A DNA stretch of 64,000 nt from Trypanosoma brucei gambiense DAL972 (GCF_000210295.1 NC_026742.1:1054001-1118000), one strand, 5' to 3'. Shown: positions 20,541-31,512, numbered from the stretch's first letter. The notes: generated by a model not told the origin, from the sequence alone. Program-made: numbers and translations.

Positions 20541-23500
20541 CTATGAAAGAGCTTTTTGAAGCTCCGCCAGGCGCTTCGACGTGTGTAGGGCCAGGGTATC
20601 AAGCCGCTCGCGCTCCCTGCGAGAGTAACGGGCATTTGCGCCGCCAGCTTTCAACACATGCCCTGAGGAAGCTGGCGCGGGACCCGTCCCAAGCCAGGGG
20701 GGTCGGTTGGTGGGAGTGATCGTTCGCTTGGCAGACGCAGTGCGGCGATTTGGTGTCTTCTTGATCGCAGTTACTGCAGCGTACATGTTGAACCTCTCTG
20801 GAACGGGTTTGTTGGTTGGTCGCCCACTTGCGATCCCCACACGTCTCTTGGCTGGACTAACGGACTTTGATTTTGGTTTTTCTGAGGGTCGAGAGGGCGC
20901 CGAGCCGTACAACTGTGACAAGTCGGCCACTACGCTAGGGACCGTAGAACTTTTCCTCGGTTGGCACTGAAGGAGGCAAGAATCTAATGCCAGTAAGGGT
21001 GTAGCCACAGTGTGAGAAACTGCACCGGCCCTCTTGTGCTCATGCCACGTCGGCACGTCTGAAGGGTACACCTCGCGGGTCGGCACCACGGTTAGGACCG
21101 AAACGGGGGACCCGGAGACGGCCAGTGGCGACGCACTGGGCGCTAGATCACTTCCTGCTTGCGCGTCGAATGTGTATTCAGCGGTCTGTTGATATTGCTT
21201 TTGTGGACTTGGCCGCGTCACCAGTGATCCCCTCTGCTGGCCCGAGCCCAACCACTCAGCCTCTGTAGTGGTTTCGTTCGTGAATCGGAACCGCGTAGGG
21301 GAAGGCGACCCCGATGTCGTTCCATTTACCTCATCAGTTATGTAGCCCTCGGCAGTTGACGAAGCATTCGTACACACACTTGGCTGCTCTCGACAGGTTG
21401 GTTGCTCGTCATTCCGCTGCGTACTTTCTATTCTCCAGAAGGATGGCGCGTTCAAGGTAATCAGCTGCTGCTCAAGAGCCGCCGTTCGGCTTCGCGCTAC
21501 ATCTAGCATTGCAGATCCCTCAACAGCGGACGCGTGGGCAAACTGCAGCGATGACTGCTTCTGAAGTAGAGTGCGCGACTGTTGGATAGCTCGCTCCATA
21601 TCCTCAGCAGTGGTGTTTGCACGGAGCAACTCAGCGTTCATTTGATTCAGACTGGAAAAGGTAAGGTCCATAGTCTGCGTTGAAGGGATGCCACGTGACA
21701 CTGGATATGTGCTGGCTGATACTGTGCCAATCGGTGCCGGAAACGATCTGGCCACAGAATCCTCATTTTCCTTTGCACCGGAGCTTGGGTCGGTTTGAGT
21801 AATTGCGGGACTCTCCACCGCTCGTTTCTCTTGCGCAGAAACGGTATCGCTCTGCAGCGGCAAGGTAACCACTGGTGGTGGTGCAGGTTGCAATGGCATC
21901 GTATCATTCTCTACCTTCACGGGTTGCCCTACACACATAGCGGTGTAGCGCGGTGCTTGCACAACAGGTGCAGCAGCAGCAAGGAGCTGTGCCCGTGAAT
22001 GGATGTCCAAAAGCTCCTGGTTCATTTCTAGGAGGCGATCCTTTTGCTGAATTGTATGGCGAAGAAGCTGGGCTTGCTCGATTGCGCTCAGCCCCACCTG
22101 CGATCGTTCATCTGACGCAACCTCAGCCCTTGGGTAAGATGAGAACTCTTGAGGTTTAGACCGAACCGCTTCCATTAGAGCTTGGAAGTTGGTTGCCTGT
22201 ATTTCTTCGTGTTTGACGAGCATCTCTCTCACGACATCTAAGATTTCGTTGTCGCGCTTAACTTCTGTACTTGGCACCCCCAATGGGACACACATTGCCC
22301 CGCCCGCTGTCGTAGATGGCGCTTGCCCAAGTGAGGAAGCGGGAGCTGACGGATGCATTGGTGCCGGAGCAGGAACACATTCCGGGACCGCCATATTTGC
22401 GGTGACCGTCACAGGTACAGGGACCAATACCGCACCAGCGGAAGTTCCTAGGGCACCGGGGCCTCTCATCTTGATCTCGTCCACATAGCGGTTAAATGCA
22501 ACCGCCTCTGATGGTGTGAGTATCGCCTGTTTCGAAACAGAAGTTGGCAATGGCGCCGGTGACGGAGCGACATCGCCAGTTCCCACAGGAGTAGTGCCTG
22601 CCAATCCCACCATCACCTCTTTTCCAGGTAAAGCGTTCGCTGAATCTGCAACGTTGTGAAGCGGAGGTGGCACCCCTGAAGAAGGAGCCGCCACCGTAGG
22701 GCCCTGGGTGGGTAGCTCCATGATCTGGCCGGTGGTAACTGCGCTTACTTTGGGCCCTTCAGCTGATTCAGTAGCAAAGAGAGTCGTTTCGGGGACCAAC
22801 ATTTCATCATCCATAATGCGCTTATCCTCGTGTTCCTGCGTGCAAGATGACACAACGCACTGTACCCGCTTTCCATTCACTACAGAGGGTGAAGGAGACG
22901 CCGACACGGCCGTGGGTACGTGAAGAGTTAGGAGCGAAGGTGGTCTGACAAACACGTCGCTCGGCGGCACAGGCGGTGGCAACAAAGATTGTGGAGCCGC
23001 CAGGGAAGCTGAAGGTGCGCTGAACTGCGGCAGTCCGGCAAGACGTCTGGAGCTGCTAACATTGTCCAATGTTTGATCACACGCCGTGTTTATTTTCCCT
23101 AATGCAAATAAGGTCACATGGGGAACACGGGGTTTAGATCGAAGCGACAAGAGCTGTGGTGGCGCCCTAATCCGTCCATCTTCAAGATCCAAACGTCTTC
23201 CTGCAGTCTGTTTCGGGAAAGAGTCAGCCATACTTGATGGCAAGGGTGGCGGTTCAAGCGTACTTTCGAATTTCAGTAATCGAATGGCCCGGCCCCCTTC
23301 GTCTGCCGAAGGATTTAATGGATACACTAATCGTTTCCGCGGTAACACTGCGTGATAAACCGAGGGTGACACGCCGCGTGATCCACAAATATCACATGTC
23401 CTGTGTTTAGCACAGCGGTATCGCTGTCCAGAATGTCTTTTGCACCGATGATGTGAGTGACGAGTATTCAGTATGCTCCGTTCGTCAACGTCCACGTGCC

Positions 23501-26500
23501 GTGCCGACGGCTCAGTCGTCAGTGTCGTGTATGAAGTATTGCTCTCCGCTAAAGTGTTCAGGTCCTGTCTCACGGCTCTGCTGGAGGGGCGACTGCCTGC
23601 ATCCACGTTAGCCGCACCATCGGCCTCCCACCACGCAACGTAATCCGGGGTAAACAACGCCGGAACCGTAGACCGCACAGGAGCGGCAGCATACAACTGT
23701 GAAGATGAGGGCTTTACTTCAACTCGCGTCTGCCGCGACAGTGAGGAAGCGGTAGATAAATCCGTTATCAAACGCTCTTCATTCTGTGGTGTCAGTTTCT
23801 GGGGTGTTAGGGGCTCTGCACTTGCTGCTGGTAAGGCGGGCTGGGCCACGGAAGCAGGCGAACGAATAGCTGCGGGGGCATCTGACAAAGATTCCTTTGA
23901 AGGGGGCCCCTGCAGCACGGGTTCAGTTGTCTTTGACGGCATCAATGCGTGCACACGTACGGGTGGTGAGATGGTGCAAAGTTGCTGAAAGAGAGCGGCG
24001 CCAAGCTGGGGAGAAAGTTCGTCTGCAGGTTCCGAACCACTATCGCAACAACTGAAGATCCGCTTGCGGGTATGTTCAACACACTCCGTGTGCGCCTCCA
24101 CGGTGCGTTCGAGTGGCCATACTGCATCCACCCAATCGGTATTCACTAAACGCCGACGAGACTCCAGGTCGTGACTTCCCGGCCAGTCGGGTACATCGGC
24201 ACCACCACCCCTCGACCAGATAAAGTAGTCTGTCCCCTTCATGTTGCCAGAACGGGCGGTTGCCACCTCATACCTCCCAAGTGGTTCCAGGGGTCGCTGA
24301 CAATGAGGGCCCTCACCGTCAGATTGCTGTATTTTGGTCAAAGAGTCCACCACACCGTGTTGATACCGACTAAGTGACGCAACCGTTGTGCTTCTGACGC
24401 CAGACAACTCCAACATCTCCAACAAGAGGGTGGCCAGTCCACAGTTACGAGTGCAGGTTTCCACTGACTTCTTAGCCACGTCCACGCACCGCCACTGCAG
24501 TGCTTCTACAGGCAGTGACGTCCCCTTAAGACCGTTAATAATGTGTAACAATTCTTTGCAAGCATGGACGACTGAACTAGCGTCCTCAAGATCCTGCAAA
24601 AGTTCAGTAACTTTGTCCTCCGATTGGTACGAAAAACTGACGAGGCCTAATAGGCGGAAACACAGAACAAATGTGCGAGACACAACTGATCCGCCGGAAG
24701 ATGCCTGCATGAAGCCTGACCCTGCGTCATGTTGCGCCGCGTTGGCGGAGACCAAGCAGGCAGCGACATCCCCTACTTTGTACGGTGACCATACCTCAAC
24801 GGCGGCCCACAATTTCTCGAGCTTCAACAACAGAATTCGCAATCTCTCGCGACAGGTTCCCACAGATACATCTCGGAGCGGGTCCTTTACTTCGTCGAGG
24901 AGGAGAGCAGCCATCACGCTTGCAGAGTAATTATTTTGCGCTGCTATTACACGGTCTGTCATTGCGTGCAGCACAGCAGCGATTATGAGCGCCCGCAGCT
25001 CGCCGCTGAGAACATCCCCCATACACTGCCATAGACTCGTGTTGAAATTGTCGTCGTTTACTGAGCCATTGCACAGCACCTGCATAATATGTGAAGGCGT
25101 GGTGCCGGACAGTATCCGTCTGAAAAGCTCTGCTTCTGTTAGAGACACTGAAGCTGCACAATCCGCAAGCAGAGATGTGTTGTCATTGAGTGATCCAAGC
25201 TCCACCATCTGCTGCGTCATGGGAAGCGCGAACACCTGCACGAACGTGAACATGGCGTGGTAACGTCGCGCCGAGAGCATAGCCAGTAATGCAGCGGCGC
25301 AGGGGGGTGTTTGCTGAGTGTCGGGTGCAGAAACACAGAGAAGGTCTGCAGAAAGCGCAAGTGTATAATCGAACAGTTCCGACTCATTTGTGACTGACGG
25401 CGAGACCAACACAGCGGTGCTTGCGGTCCGGCTCGTGCAGCACCGTAGCTGACCAACCTCGTTGATGTCCACAAAAACATCCACGTCCAAACACGAGGCG
25501 AGAAGAACGACCCCAAGCGCGTGTATAATGTGAGAAGTGTTTGCTCTCGCGGAGACAACATGCGTTCCGTCAGACATGATAGTCACTGAAACCATTCGTC
25601 GCACACATTCCTCAGCGAGTGGAAGTGCGATGCGCTCCGCCAAATTATCCAGTACAAAGAGTACCTCATCGTCAAGCTTCCTCGCGAAACTCTTCCAGGT
25701 TAACTTCAGCTCATCGGATACGACACTCAAAAGCCTTTCCGTTGCTCGTTCCTTCTCTTCCTCCGTACCCTGGCATTGTGCATAGCAATCCAGAAGACTG
25801 ATGAAAAAGTGGTCGGTATAAACCACCGTGTTGTCACGACCGCGCTTCGCCAACATCTTCTGAACAAGCAACGCAACGTTCCACAGCAACCTCCAGTCCT
25901 CCACCTCCTGGGGTGGAGCTGCGGCCAAAATCCCCTGAAACACACGCTGAACCAAAAACGCTTCACTCTGCGTGGAACCTGCGCACTGCAGCATTGGAAG
26001 CAACTTTTGAAACACTGCCTGCAGGACACCTATCTCATCTTCCTCCGCAAGTTCGTCAATGAACTGAAGGCAACGAGCAAGTGAAACAGCGCGTCGCTCA
26101 GGCCCTCCTTCACCACTGGAAAGAAAACTAAAAACGTCACGCGGTATGTCCTCACCCACGGAAAGACCCGTAACCCTCAGTCCCACGCTTAGAATGCCAT
26201 TAGTGCACACGAATTCGCTTTTTGAGACCTGAAGGAGATGTGTTGCGCACGCAAATCCTTCGCTGTAGAGGGAAGTATCACCACGCAATTTCGAAGGGAG
26301 GCAGAACGGCACTGTGTTATTGGTTCGATTATCATCTGCAAATACAGCAAAAGCACCACCAAACATTTCGGAAGCGTATAGTCGGTAATCCTGGGAAAGC
26401 AAAACAACTAAGTCAACGCTGCCACTTTCTTGCCCTGTTGGGTGTGGTAAACTTAACCACATCACGCCACGCGGAATGCCAGAAATGCTAAGCCTTGTGC

Positions 26501-27515
26501 AGCTGGCCATCATATCCATATTCAGCGGGGAGCGCCGCAGGTGTGTGACGTAGCTGTGGCCACCAACGGAAACAAAAGCAGCGTAACGTAGCTGCTGCTT
26601 GTCAACATATAATTGGCAGCGTGGATGGGCGTAATCACTGACTTCGCCCTCTGGCACACGGAAGATCTGACTCTGGTAACGCGTGTGAAGTGTTGCATCA
26701 CGATCGTTCAGGGAAAATATGATTTCCTGCATTGTAACACAAAATGGTGCAGCTGCAGACCGCGGCGGACCTCCGCCATGCACAGTTTTTTTATTGCTGC
26801 TGTCACCGTCCATATACGTCTGATCGAACACCGAAAGCGCCAATTCAACTGTCGGCGCTGACACAGCGCTCGTCACGCTCGCGGGGGACCCAACGGAACA
26901 TCTCGCGACCGATACCACACGCTCGCTTTGAATGCATATGCAGTTGGGTACACCGAATGCTTCTTCCAACCTGAAGCGCCGCCATAGTTTTCCTTCAAGG
27001 GACCCAATTATCACATGCATATCACCCATGGGGGCGGTCAGCAGCGCAACAACCACAAGACCAGATGTCGTCTGCTTGAGACACGATCGATGGATATGAA
27101 GTTGTGAGGTAAATCTTTTACCTTTATCATCAGCCGGTAGCAAAGGCGCGACAATAGTCTCGAAGTCTTCGCTATAATCCTTAGGAGAACCGACAAGGTG
27201 TGTCGGCTTTGGCACACTGTGTTCCATCATTGCGAGTCCAAGTTGCCGTCCCTTGTCGTGATGGAAAAACACAATCGTGTAGAGGCTGTCACATGCCGCG
27301 TCCACAACACGAGTGACGTACTTTCCTGCACCGTGTAAAGCCACGACCCCTTTTTTCTCGCGCCAAAAGCGCAGCTCGGCAACTTTTTCATCGAGAAACA
27401 GGACGTAAAGCTCCTCCCCTTGCTTTCTGAAACAGTCGATGATTCGTGTGCGGCCCGGCTTTTTTCCAGTGCCCATGCACATGGCTGCGGAGGGTGAGAG
27501 CGCTACCACATTCAT
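20541..27515 (-). CDS. Very large hypothetical protein, 2324 aa
   Basis: ATG at 27515 (MNVVALSPSAAMCMG). The frame runs 35 codons further upstream but only from a GTG. The first 500 or so residues are beta-rich with repeated short hydrophobic strands (DAACDSLYTIVFFHHDKGR, QLYVDKQQLRYAAFVSVGG), consistent with a beta-propeller. Residues about 500-1150 look helical, like a solenoid. From about 1200 on it is Pro/Ser/Thr/Ala-rich and probably disordered, broken by a Cys/His cluster at about residues 1352-1374 (HRCKRHSGQRYRCAKH, then CDIC) and a short coiled coil near 1800-1830 (QLLRHTIQQKDRLLEMNQEL). The C-terminus is basic. Propeller plus solenoid plus disordered tail is common in ciliary, trafficking and nuclear-pore scaffolds, but I cannot assign a family. 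Confidence 0.88.
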   Translation of the reverse strand: MNVVALSPSAAMCMGTGKKPGRTRIIDCFRKQGEELYVLFLDEKVAELRFWREKKGVVALHGAGKYVTRVVDAACDSLYTIVFFHHDKGRQLGLAMMEHSVPKPTHLVGSPKDYSEDFETIVAPLLPADDKGKRFTSQLHIHRSCLKQTTSGLVVVALLTAPMGDMHVIIGSLEGKLWRRFRLEEAFGVPNCICIQSERVVSVARCSVGSPASVTSAVSAPTVELALSVFDQTYMDGDSSNKKTVHGGGPPRSAAAPFCVTMQEIIFSLNDRDATLHTRYQSQIFRVPEGEVSDYAHPRCQLYVDKQQLRYAAFVSVGGHSYVTHLRRSPLNMDMMASCTRLSISGIPRGVMWLSLPHPTGQESGSVDLVVLLSQDYRLYASEMFGGAFAVFADDNRTNNTVPFCLPSKLRGDTSLYSEGFACATHLLQVSKSEFVCTNGILSVGLRVTGLSVGEDIPRDVFSFLSSGEGGPERRAVSLARCLQFIDELAEEDEIGVLQAVFQKLLPMLQCAGSTQSEAFLVQRVFQGILAAAPPQEVEDWRLLWNVALLVQKMLAKRGRDNTVVYTDHFFISLLDCYAQCQGTEEEKERATERLLSVVSDELKLTWKSFARKLDDEVLFVLDNLAERIALPLAEECVRRMVSVTIMSDGTHVVSARANTSHIIHALGVVLLASCLDVDVFVDINEVGQLRCCTSRTASTAVLVSPSVTNESELFDYTLALSADLLCVSAPDTQQTPPCAAALLAMLSARRYHAMFTFVQVFALPMTQQMVELGSLNDNTSLLADCAASVSLTEAELFRRILSGTTPSHIMQVLCNGSVNDDNFNTSLWQCMGDVLSGELRALIIAAVLHAMTDRVIAAQNNYSASVMAALLLDEVKDPLRDVSVGTCRERLRILLLKLEKLWAAVEVWSPYKVGDVAACLVSANAAQHDAGSGFMQASSGGSVVSRTFVLCFRLLGLVSFSYQSEDKVTELLQDLEDASSVVHACKELLHIINGLKGTSLPVEALQWRCVDVAKKSVETCTRNCGLATLLLEMLELSGVRSTTVASLSRYQHGVVDSLTKIQQSDGEGPHCQRPLEPLGRYEVATARSGNMKGTDYFIWSRGGGADVPDWPGSHDLESRRRLVNTDWVDAVWPLERTVEAHTECVEHTRKRIFSCCDSGSEPADELSPQLGAALFQQLCTISPPVRVHALMPSKTTEPVLQGPPSKESLSDAPAAIRSPASVAQPALPAASAEPLTPQKLTPQNEERLITDLSTASSLSRQTRVEVKPSSSQLYAAAPVRSTVPALFTPDYVAWWEADGAANVDAGSRPSSRAVRQDLNTLAESNTSYTTLTTEPSARHVDVDERSILNTRHSHHRCKRHSGQRYRCAKHRTCDICGSRGVSPSVYHAVLPRKRLVYPLNPSADEGGRAIRLLKFESTLEPPPLPSSMADSFPKQTAGRRLDLEDGRIRAPPQLLSLRSKPRVPHVTLFALGKINTACDQTLDNVSSSRRLAGLPQFSAPSASLAAPQSLLPPPVPPSDVFVRPPSLLTLHVPTAVSASPSPSVVNGKRVQCVVSSCTQEHEDKRIMDDEMLVPETTLFATESAEGPKVSAVTTGQIMELPTQGPTVAAPSSGVPPPLHNVADSANALPGKEVMVGLAGTTPVGTGDVAPSPAPLPTSVSKQAILTPSEAVAFNRYVDEIKMRGPGALGTSAGAVLVPVPVTVTANMAVPECVPAPAPMHPSAPASSLGQAPSTTAGGAMCVPLGVPSTEVKRDNEILDVVREMLVKHEEIQATNFQALMEAVRSKPQEFSSYPRAEVASDERSQVGLSAIEQAQLLRHTIQQKDRLLEMNQELLDIHSRAQLLAAAAPVVQAPRYTAMCVGQPVKVENDTMPLQPAPPPVVTLPLQSDTVSAQEKRAVESPAITQTDPSSGAKENEDSVARSFPAPIGTVSASTYPVSRGIPSTQTMDLTFSSLNQMNAELLRANTTAEDMERAIQQSRTLLQKQSSLQFAHASAVEGSAMLDVARSRTAALEQQLITLNAPSFWRIESTQRNDEQPTCREQPSVCTNASSTAEGYITDEVNGTTSGSPSPTRFRFTNETTTEAEWLGSGQQRGSLVTRPSPQKQYQQTAEYTFDAQAGSDLAPSASPLAVSGSPVSVLTVVPTREVYPSDVPTWHEHKRAGAVSHTVATPLLALDSCLLQCQPRKSSTVPSVVADLSQLYGSAPSRPSEKPKSKSVSPAKRRVGIASGRPTNKPVPERFNMYAAVTAIKKTPNRRTASAKRTITPTNRPPWLGTGPAPASSGHVLKAGGANARYSRRERERLDTLALHTSKRLAELQKALS

Positions 27516-27803
27516 TTTCGTTTCTTCCAAAGGAAGAAGAGTAACGAACCAAAGTAAGTACGATGGGTGTCGACTTCGTTTTAAAAATAAATAAATAAAA
27601 TCCAGATGAAAGCCTTGCACCGGTTGTGTACACTTCTACGTGTGAATGGGAGAAGAGTCTGACAGAAAGAAATGGGGAAAAAGCAAATGTAGGCGCATGT
27701 ATACGTTCATTAAGAACGGAACGACAAAATTAAAAGGGTGGCCAATGATAACTGCGGATTACACGATTACTTCACTTTCGTGTTTGCCACCCAACCCACT
27801 ATT

Positions 27804-27837
<34 letters not shown>

Positions 27838-27849
27838 AGCTGCAAGAGG
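27516..27849. repeat. Intergenic with (CA)15 microsatellite
   Basis: About 330 bases between the CCA-adding enzyme stop and the 2324 aa gene start. A CA run of about 30 bases lies at 27806-27835. No gene seen. Confidence 0.75.
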
Positions 27850-29430
27850 TTAGGAGGAACCTCCCTGTCTTAACCAATGAATCATATTATCCTTCGAAGC
27901 CTGAGGATGCAACATGAGGTACTGACGCAGGGCGAGAAGCGCAGGCCCTATTTGCGGTGGTTCAAGTGGAACCAGTTTTGCCAGTTCGTTTCCCCTCAGA
28001 GGCAGCGGCCGTGAGAAGGCGTCAAGGAGTCCGGGTACCTGCTCTAGAGCCAACAGCAGGCGGTCAACAACACACCCCGAACCCTCAACGTCACCGCCGG
28101 CCAGTAGATCACAACGATGCTCAACAAGGATAAAGGCTGCAAAGACTATGTTAAATGCTGATGGAATTGTCTTCTTGTCATTAAGGTCGTTTAATCCCTT
28201 AAATATCGCGAGCTTCGCTGCCGTTGTAACTTCGCCGTCGGAAATTTCACATACATTCAGTCCCTCCCTCTTTAGAGTGTTATAACACTCTATCATCCGC
28301 CGAACGGTGTTGTAGGACGACACTGGCAGTTTCAATCCGTTTACACATAAAGCGTACAGGCGGTCCTCAATCTGGCTTTGAGAAACTCCCCGATAAAAGC
28401 CCAAACAGCTAATGAAAATCATTGCAATCAGCTTGTCCGGTGAATCTGGTGAAAGTTGCACTTTCGAACCACTCCTTGAGAAAAGGGGGGCCAATGTTCG
28501 GTTCAATGACAAGAGGCACTCAAGGCCAGTAGAGCCCGCCTCACCGTTGTAGGCCAGGTGTTCCGTTCGCTCCACCTCGGCAGTAATACATCCCTTTTTA
28601 CTGCTTTTGAGATAAAGCTCCACTAAAATGACCTCCCGAAGGAGGTTTAGTTCGTGAAGTGTTTCAATGCACTTCTCTGCGAATGGTCCTGAAAGCATTT
28701 TCACCAACTCTTTCCCCACACGTTCCCTTGAAACCTTCAAGGTCACCTTTTTCAATAACTCTTTGTCTACACAACGAAAAATTGACTCATCCAACACAAA
28801 CCCCAACTCACCTAACTGACCGACGAATCGAACGCCGCGGAGCAATCGTAGGGGATCATCAGTGAGTGTTTCCTTCGGGTCCAATGGGCAGCGAAGAATG
28901 CGGCGGTCCAAATCCTCCAACCCTGTAGTGTAGTCCTCCACTTCCTTAGTATGGAGATTATAGAAGAGCGCATTGACGGTGTAATCACGCCGTAAGGCAT
29001 CCTCTACTGTGGTAGCTGGTCGGACAACCGGAATGCGTGAATCCGACCTGGTGTACTCATCGTGCCTAAGTGCGCAGAACTCTATTGGGGTATCATACAC
29101 ACACACTGTTGCTGTTTCAATGTGCTTCGATAGTTCGGGGTTCACACGAATCACGCTGACTGTTCGTGCTGTCATCCCAAGCGCTTCCTGGTGGGAGGCG
29201 ACTTCACGCGCGAAGAGTTCACCAGAGACGTGTCTTGTGGTAGCTGATTCAATAGCGATGTCGATATCTTGCGAGTGCAATCCGAGTAGGGAATCACGCA
29301 CCCAGCCACCAGCAACGCGCAGAGTGGCGTTTATGTTTCGCTCTTCATTGACACGAAGTAGAAAATCAAATATTTTCTCGTGTGCCACTGCAACAGGTTT
29401 GCCCAATCTAACCTTCTTTGGTAGCAACAT
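27850..29430 (-). CDS. tRNA nucleotidyltransferase (CCA-adding enzyme)
   Basis: 526 aa from ATG at 29430 (MLLPKKVRLGKP); an upstream extension to 29457 starts at TTG. This is a class II nucleotidyltransferase/poly(A) polymerase family protein. The catalytic block RVAGGWVRDSLLG plus DIDIAIE (the metal-binding DxD) is near residues 38-60. RRDYTVNALFYN and TDDPLRLLRGVRFVGQLG, the nucleotide-recognition motifs, follow within the first 230 residues. The C-terminal half is helical. It adds or repairs the 3' CCA end of tRNAs, using CTP and ATP. Trypanosomatids import all mitochondrial tRNAs, so the enzyme may act in more than one compartment; no clear presequence is visible. Confidence 0.93.
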   Translation of the reverse strand: MLLPKKVRLGKPVAVAHEKIFDFLLRVNEERNINATLRVAGGWVRDSLLGLHSQDIDIAIESATTRHVSGELFAREVASHQEALGMTARTVSVIRVNPELSKHIETATVCVYDTPIEFCALRHDEYTRSDSRIPVVRPATTVEDALRRDYTVNALFYNLHTKEVEDYTTGLEDLDRRILRCPLDPKETLTDDPLRLLRGVRFVGQLGELGFVLDESIFRCVDKELLKKVTLKVSRERVGKELVKMLSGPFAEKCIETLHELNLLREVILVELYLKSSKKGCITAEVERTEHLAYNGEAGSTGLECLLSLNRTLAPLFSRSGSKVQLSPDSPDKLIAMIFISCLGFYRGVSQSQIEDRLYALCVNGLKLPVSSYNTVRRMIECYNTLKREGLNVCEISDGEVTTAAKLAIFKGLNDLNDKKTIPSAFNIVFAAFILVEHRCDLLAGGDVEGSGCVVDRLLLALEQVPGLLDAFSRPLPLRGNELAKLVPLEPPQIGPALLALRQYLMLHPQASKDNMIHWLRQGGSS

Positions 29431-29617
29431 CACTGAAAAAAATAAAAGAGGAAACAAAGAGGAATGATTTGCACGAGAGTGGAAAGCAGCAAAGAGGAAA
29501 TCCCTGAGGGACCGTCAAAAAAAGCCAAACCCACGTCATTCCACCTTCTGGGAGAAAAAACGTTGAATTTCGCAGCACCATTCATTCGGTGAGTGAAGTC
29601 ACATACATGGGTGTCCT

Positions 29618-30160
29618 CTAACTTTCTTGCAGGCTCGCTGCCCTCAGTTTCTCCAACGCTTCGGCGTTCGCTTGAGCAAGGTCACGAAGCTTTACTCGCC
29701 ACTTTACATCAATCTTTGTGTTATCAATAACCAAGGAACACACTCTAGGGTTATCCTCTAAAAGAGCATAAAGACTAACCGCAGCACCTTCGCTGATGTA
29801 ATTGTCAGAAACATTGAGACGCTCGAGCGTCGGGTGCTTCACCAGTGTAATGCATAAAGCCCGAATGGCATTGTTACGAAGGCCATTTTCGGCAAGGTTG
29901 AGCTCCTTCAGATTTTGGCACCGCTCCACAACAGCGAACAGAGGAAGAGCCCCCTTGTCCCCCAGGTAGTTGGAGCTAACATCAATACTCTCAATTACCG
30001 TGCACGCAGTGTACTGGGAGAGGATATCAAGCATACCACTGTTCGGGTTTATACGGGATTCCACACATGCCTTTACGTATACATCCCGCGGTGGAACCGG
30101 CCTCGGTCGGATGATCTTGCTACCTGTTTTCCTTAATGGCCTCGCGCTGCGGGGAGGCAT
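29618..30160 (-). CDS. Leucine-rich repeat protein, 180 aa
   Basis: ATG at 30160 (MPPRSARPLRKTGSK), preceded in frame by non-ATG codons. After a basic N-terminus there are about four RNase-inhibitor-type LRRs between residues 50 and 160: VIESIDVSSNYLGDKGALPL, LKELNLAENGLRNNAIRAL, LERLNVSDNYISEGAAVSL and VCSLVIDNTKIDVKWRVKL. The C-terminus is a short helix. Such small LRR proteins are usually protein-binding and are frequent in flagellar or regulatory complexes of trypanosomes, but no partner is indicated by the sequence. Confidence 0.85.
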   Translation of the reverse strand: MPPRSARPLRKTGSKIIRPRPVPPRDVYVKACVESRINPNSGMLDILSQYTACTVIESIDVSSNYLGDKGALPLFAVVERCQNLKELNLAENGLRNNAIRALCITLVKHPTLERLNVSDNYISEGAAVSLYALLEDNPRVCSLVIDNTKIDVKWRVKLRDLAQANAEALEKLRAASLQES

Positions 30161-30568
30161 TCGCTCCTTAACCCTCACTGCCCCTCACGGTTGCGAAAGC
30201 ACCCGCTCTTTGGGTGCAAATAGGAAATAAACAAAATTAAAGCAAAGCAAAGGCGATGAAGCAACGTCGCGAAGATATGCAACACGAAAGCACATGAACA
30301 CGTATGCACAAGCCTGAATGGGGTGCCACTGTCACCTTTCACTACAGGAAGAAAAATGATGCCCCGGGGGGGGGGCATATGACCCTCAACCTCGTACTAC
30401 GCTAGTTTCCAAGAGGGAGCAAGTATTTCCCAAACAAGCGATACTTCACAAAGAAACAAAAAAAACCTACTGAATATGCGATTTGCCCTTCCCTTGGAAT
30501 ATACTGGTCGCTACGCCCATATCGTCTTCTGTCCCTGAACTACGGAGCCGCACTGCTGTTCATACATC
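30161..30568. other. Intergenic with G10 run
   Basis: A run of 10 G lies at 30366-30375, directly after CCCC. No gene seen. Confidence 0.6.
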
Positions 30569-30829
30569 TTAGTACTTCCACCACAGGAACGGGGAATTGT
30601 CCTTCGACAATGTTCCCTTGCTATTCACGCACGGGTAGACGCGGTTCATTCCAGTCACCAGGGAGTACGAAGCGAAGACGCATCCAACAGCCGAAAATGC
30701 ACAAAGGGCGTAAAAGCCCTTAAGCGTATTTGCCATCGTACGCTGGCCGCGGGCGAAAGTAGTTTGCTCATGACCCAATGGCTCCTTAATGAGTTGGTGG
30801 CCAAGACGGGAGTACGACCGACGAAGCAT
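30569..30829 (-). CDS. Small membrane protein, probably mitochondrial, 86 aa
   Basis: ATG at 30829 (MLRRSYSRLGHQLIK), TAA at 30569. The N-terminus is Arg/Ser/Leu-rich without early acids, like a mitochondrial targeting signal. One membrane helix is near residues 38-58 (GFYALCAFSAVGCVFASYSL), followed by a short polar tail ending PFLWWKY. Size and layout match small accessory subunits of the inner-membrane respiratory complexes. No family recognised. Spacing to both neighbours is normal for a separate transcription-unit member. Confidence 0.7.
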   Translation of the reverse strand: MLRRSYSRLGHQLIKEPLGHEQTTFARGQRTMANTLKGFYALCAFSAVGCVFASYSLVTGMNRVYPCVNSKGTLSKDNSPFLWWKY

Positions 30830-31512
30830 TCTTCACTTTATCGTAGAAGGTGCAATAGTATGCCGATGTATATGCGCGTCTCCTACGTGCAATCACTATG
30901 GGGAAAAACCTAGCAGTTGTAATGTAAGTGCACAAATCTGCGAGTTTCGTTGACAAATAAAAAGAATGGGGGAAACCAAGCGAGCTAAACATGTACACAA
31001 CGACTTGGGATAGAAGGCGGTAACGCATTGCAAACATATATCATTTGTTTTCGTTTTACCTAATTCACACCTCTTTTCACGTACTTACACTTATTTATAT
31101 GATTATGCCTCCTGAAAATTTACTGGGGGTTCGGTACAGGGCACGTTACACTTACTTTGCCTCGTACAACAAACATGAGAAGAGGTGAAGTGATTCAATT
31201 GGTGTGGGTAAAAAACGGTATCGGTCAGCGCATAAGTGCGCGTGTACACATGTATATAATTCTCTTATTTTTATATAAGGGTTCAAAAGAATCTGTGCGC
31301 CACAACCGTGGGCATTCCACAGTCGCCTAAAACAAACAAACAGAACCACAGCATTACACCACGTCATACAGCCTGGCTTGTGTTGGCATACTGTTGCACA
31401 TGCGACGCCATCCTCTCCAGGCTCTCCGTTTTGGGCCAAGGCAAGTAGAAAACGGGTCTCAAAATATAAAAAAAAGTGGTTTTAAAACATTATTTTTTCC
31501 TCTCCTCCTTCA
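30830..31512. other. Intergenic, no gene seen
   Basis: A/T-rich UTR-like sequence between the 86 aa gene and the SCAPER homologue. No convincing frame, RNA gene or repeat. Confidence 0.6.
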
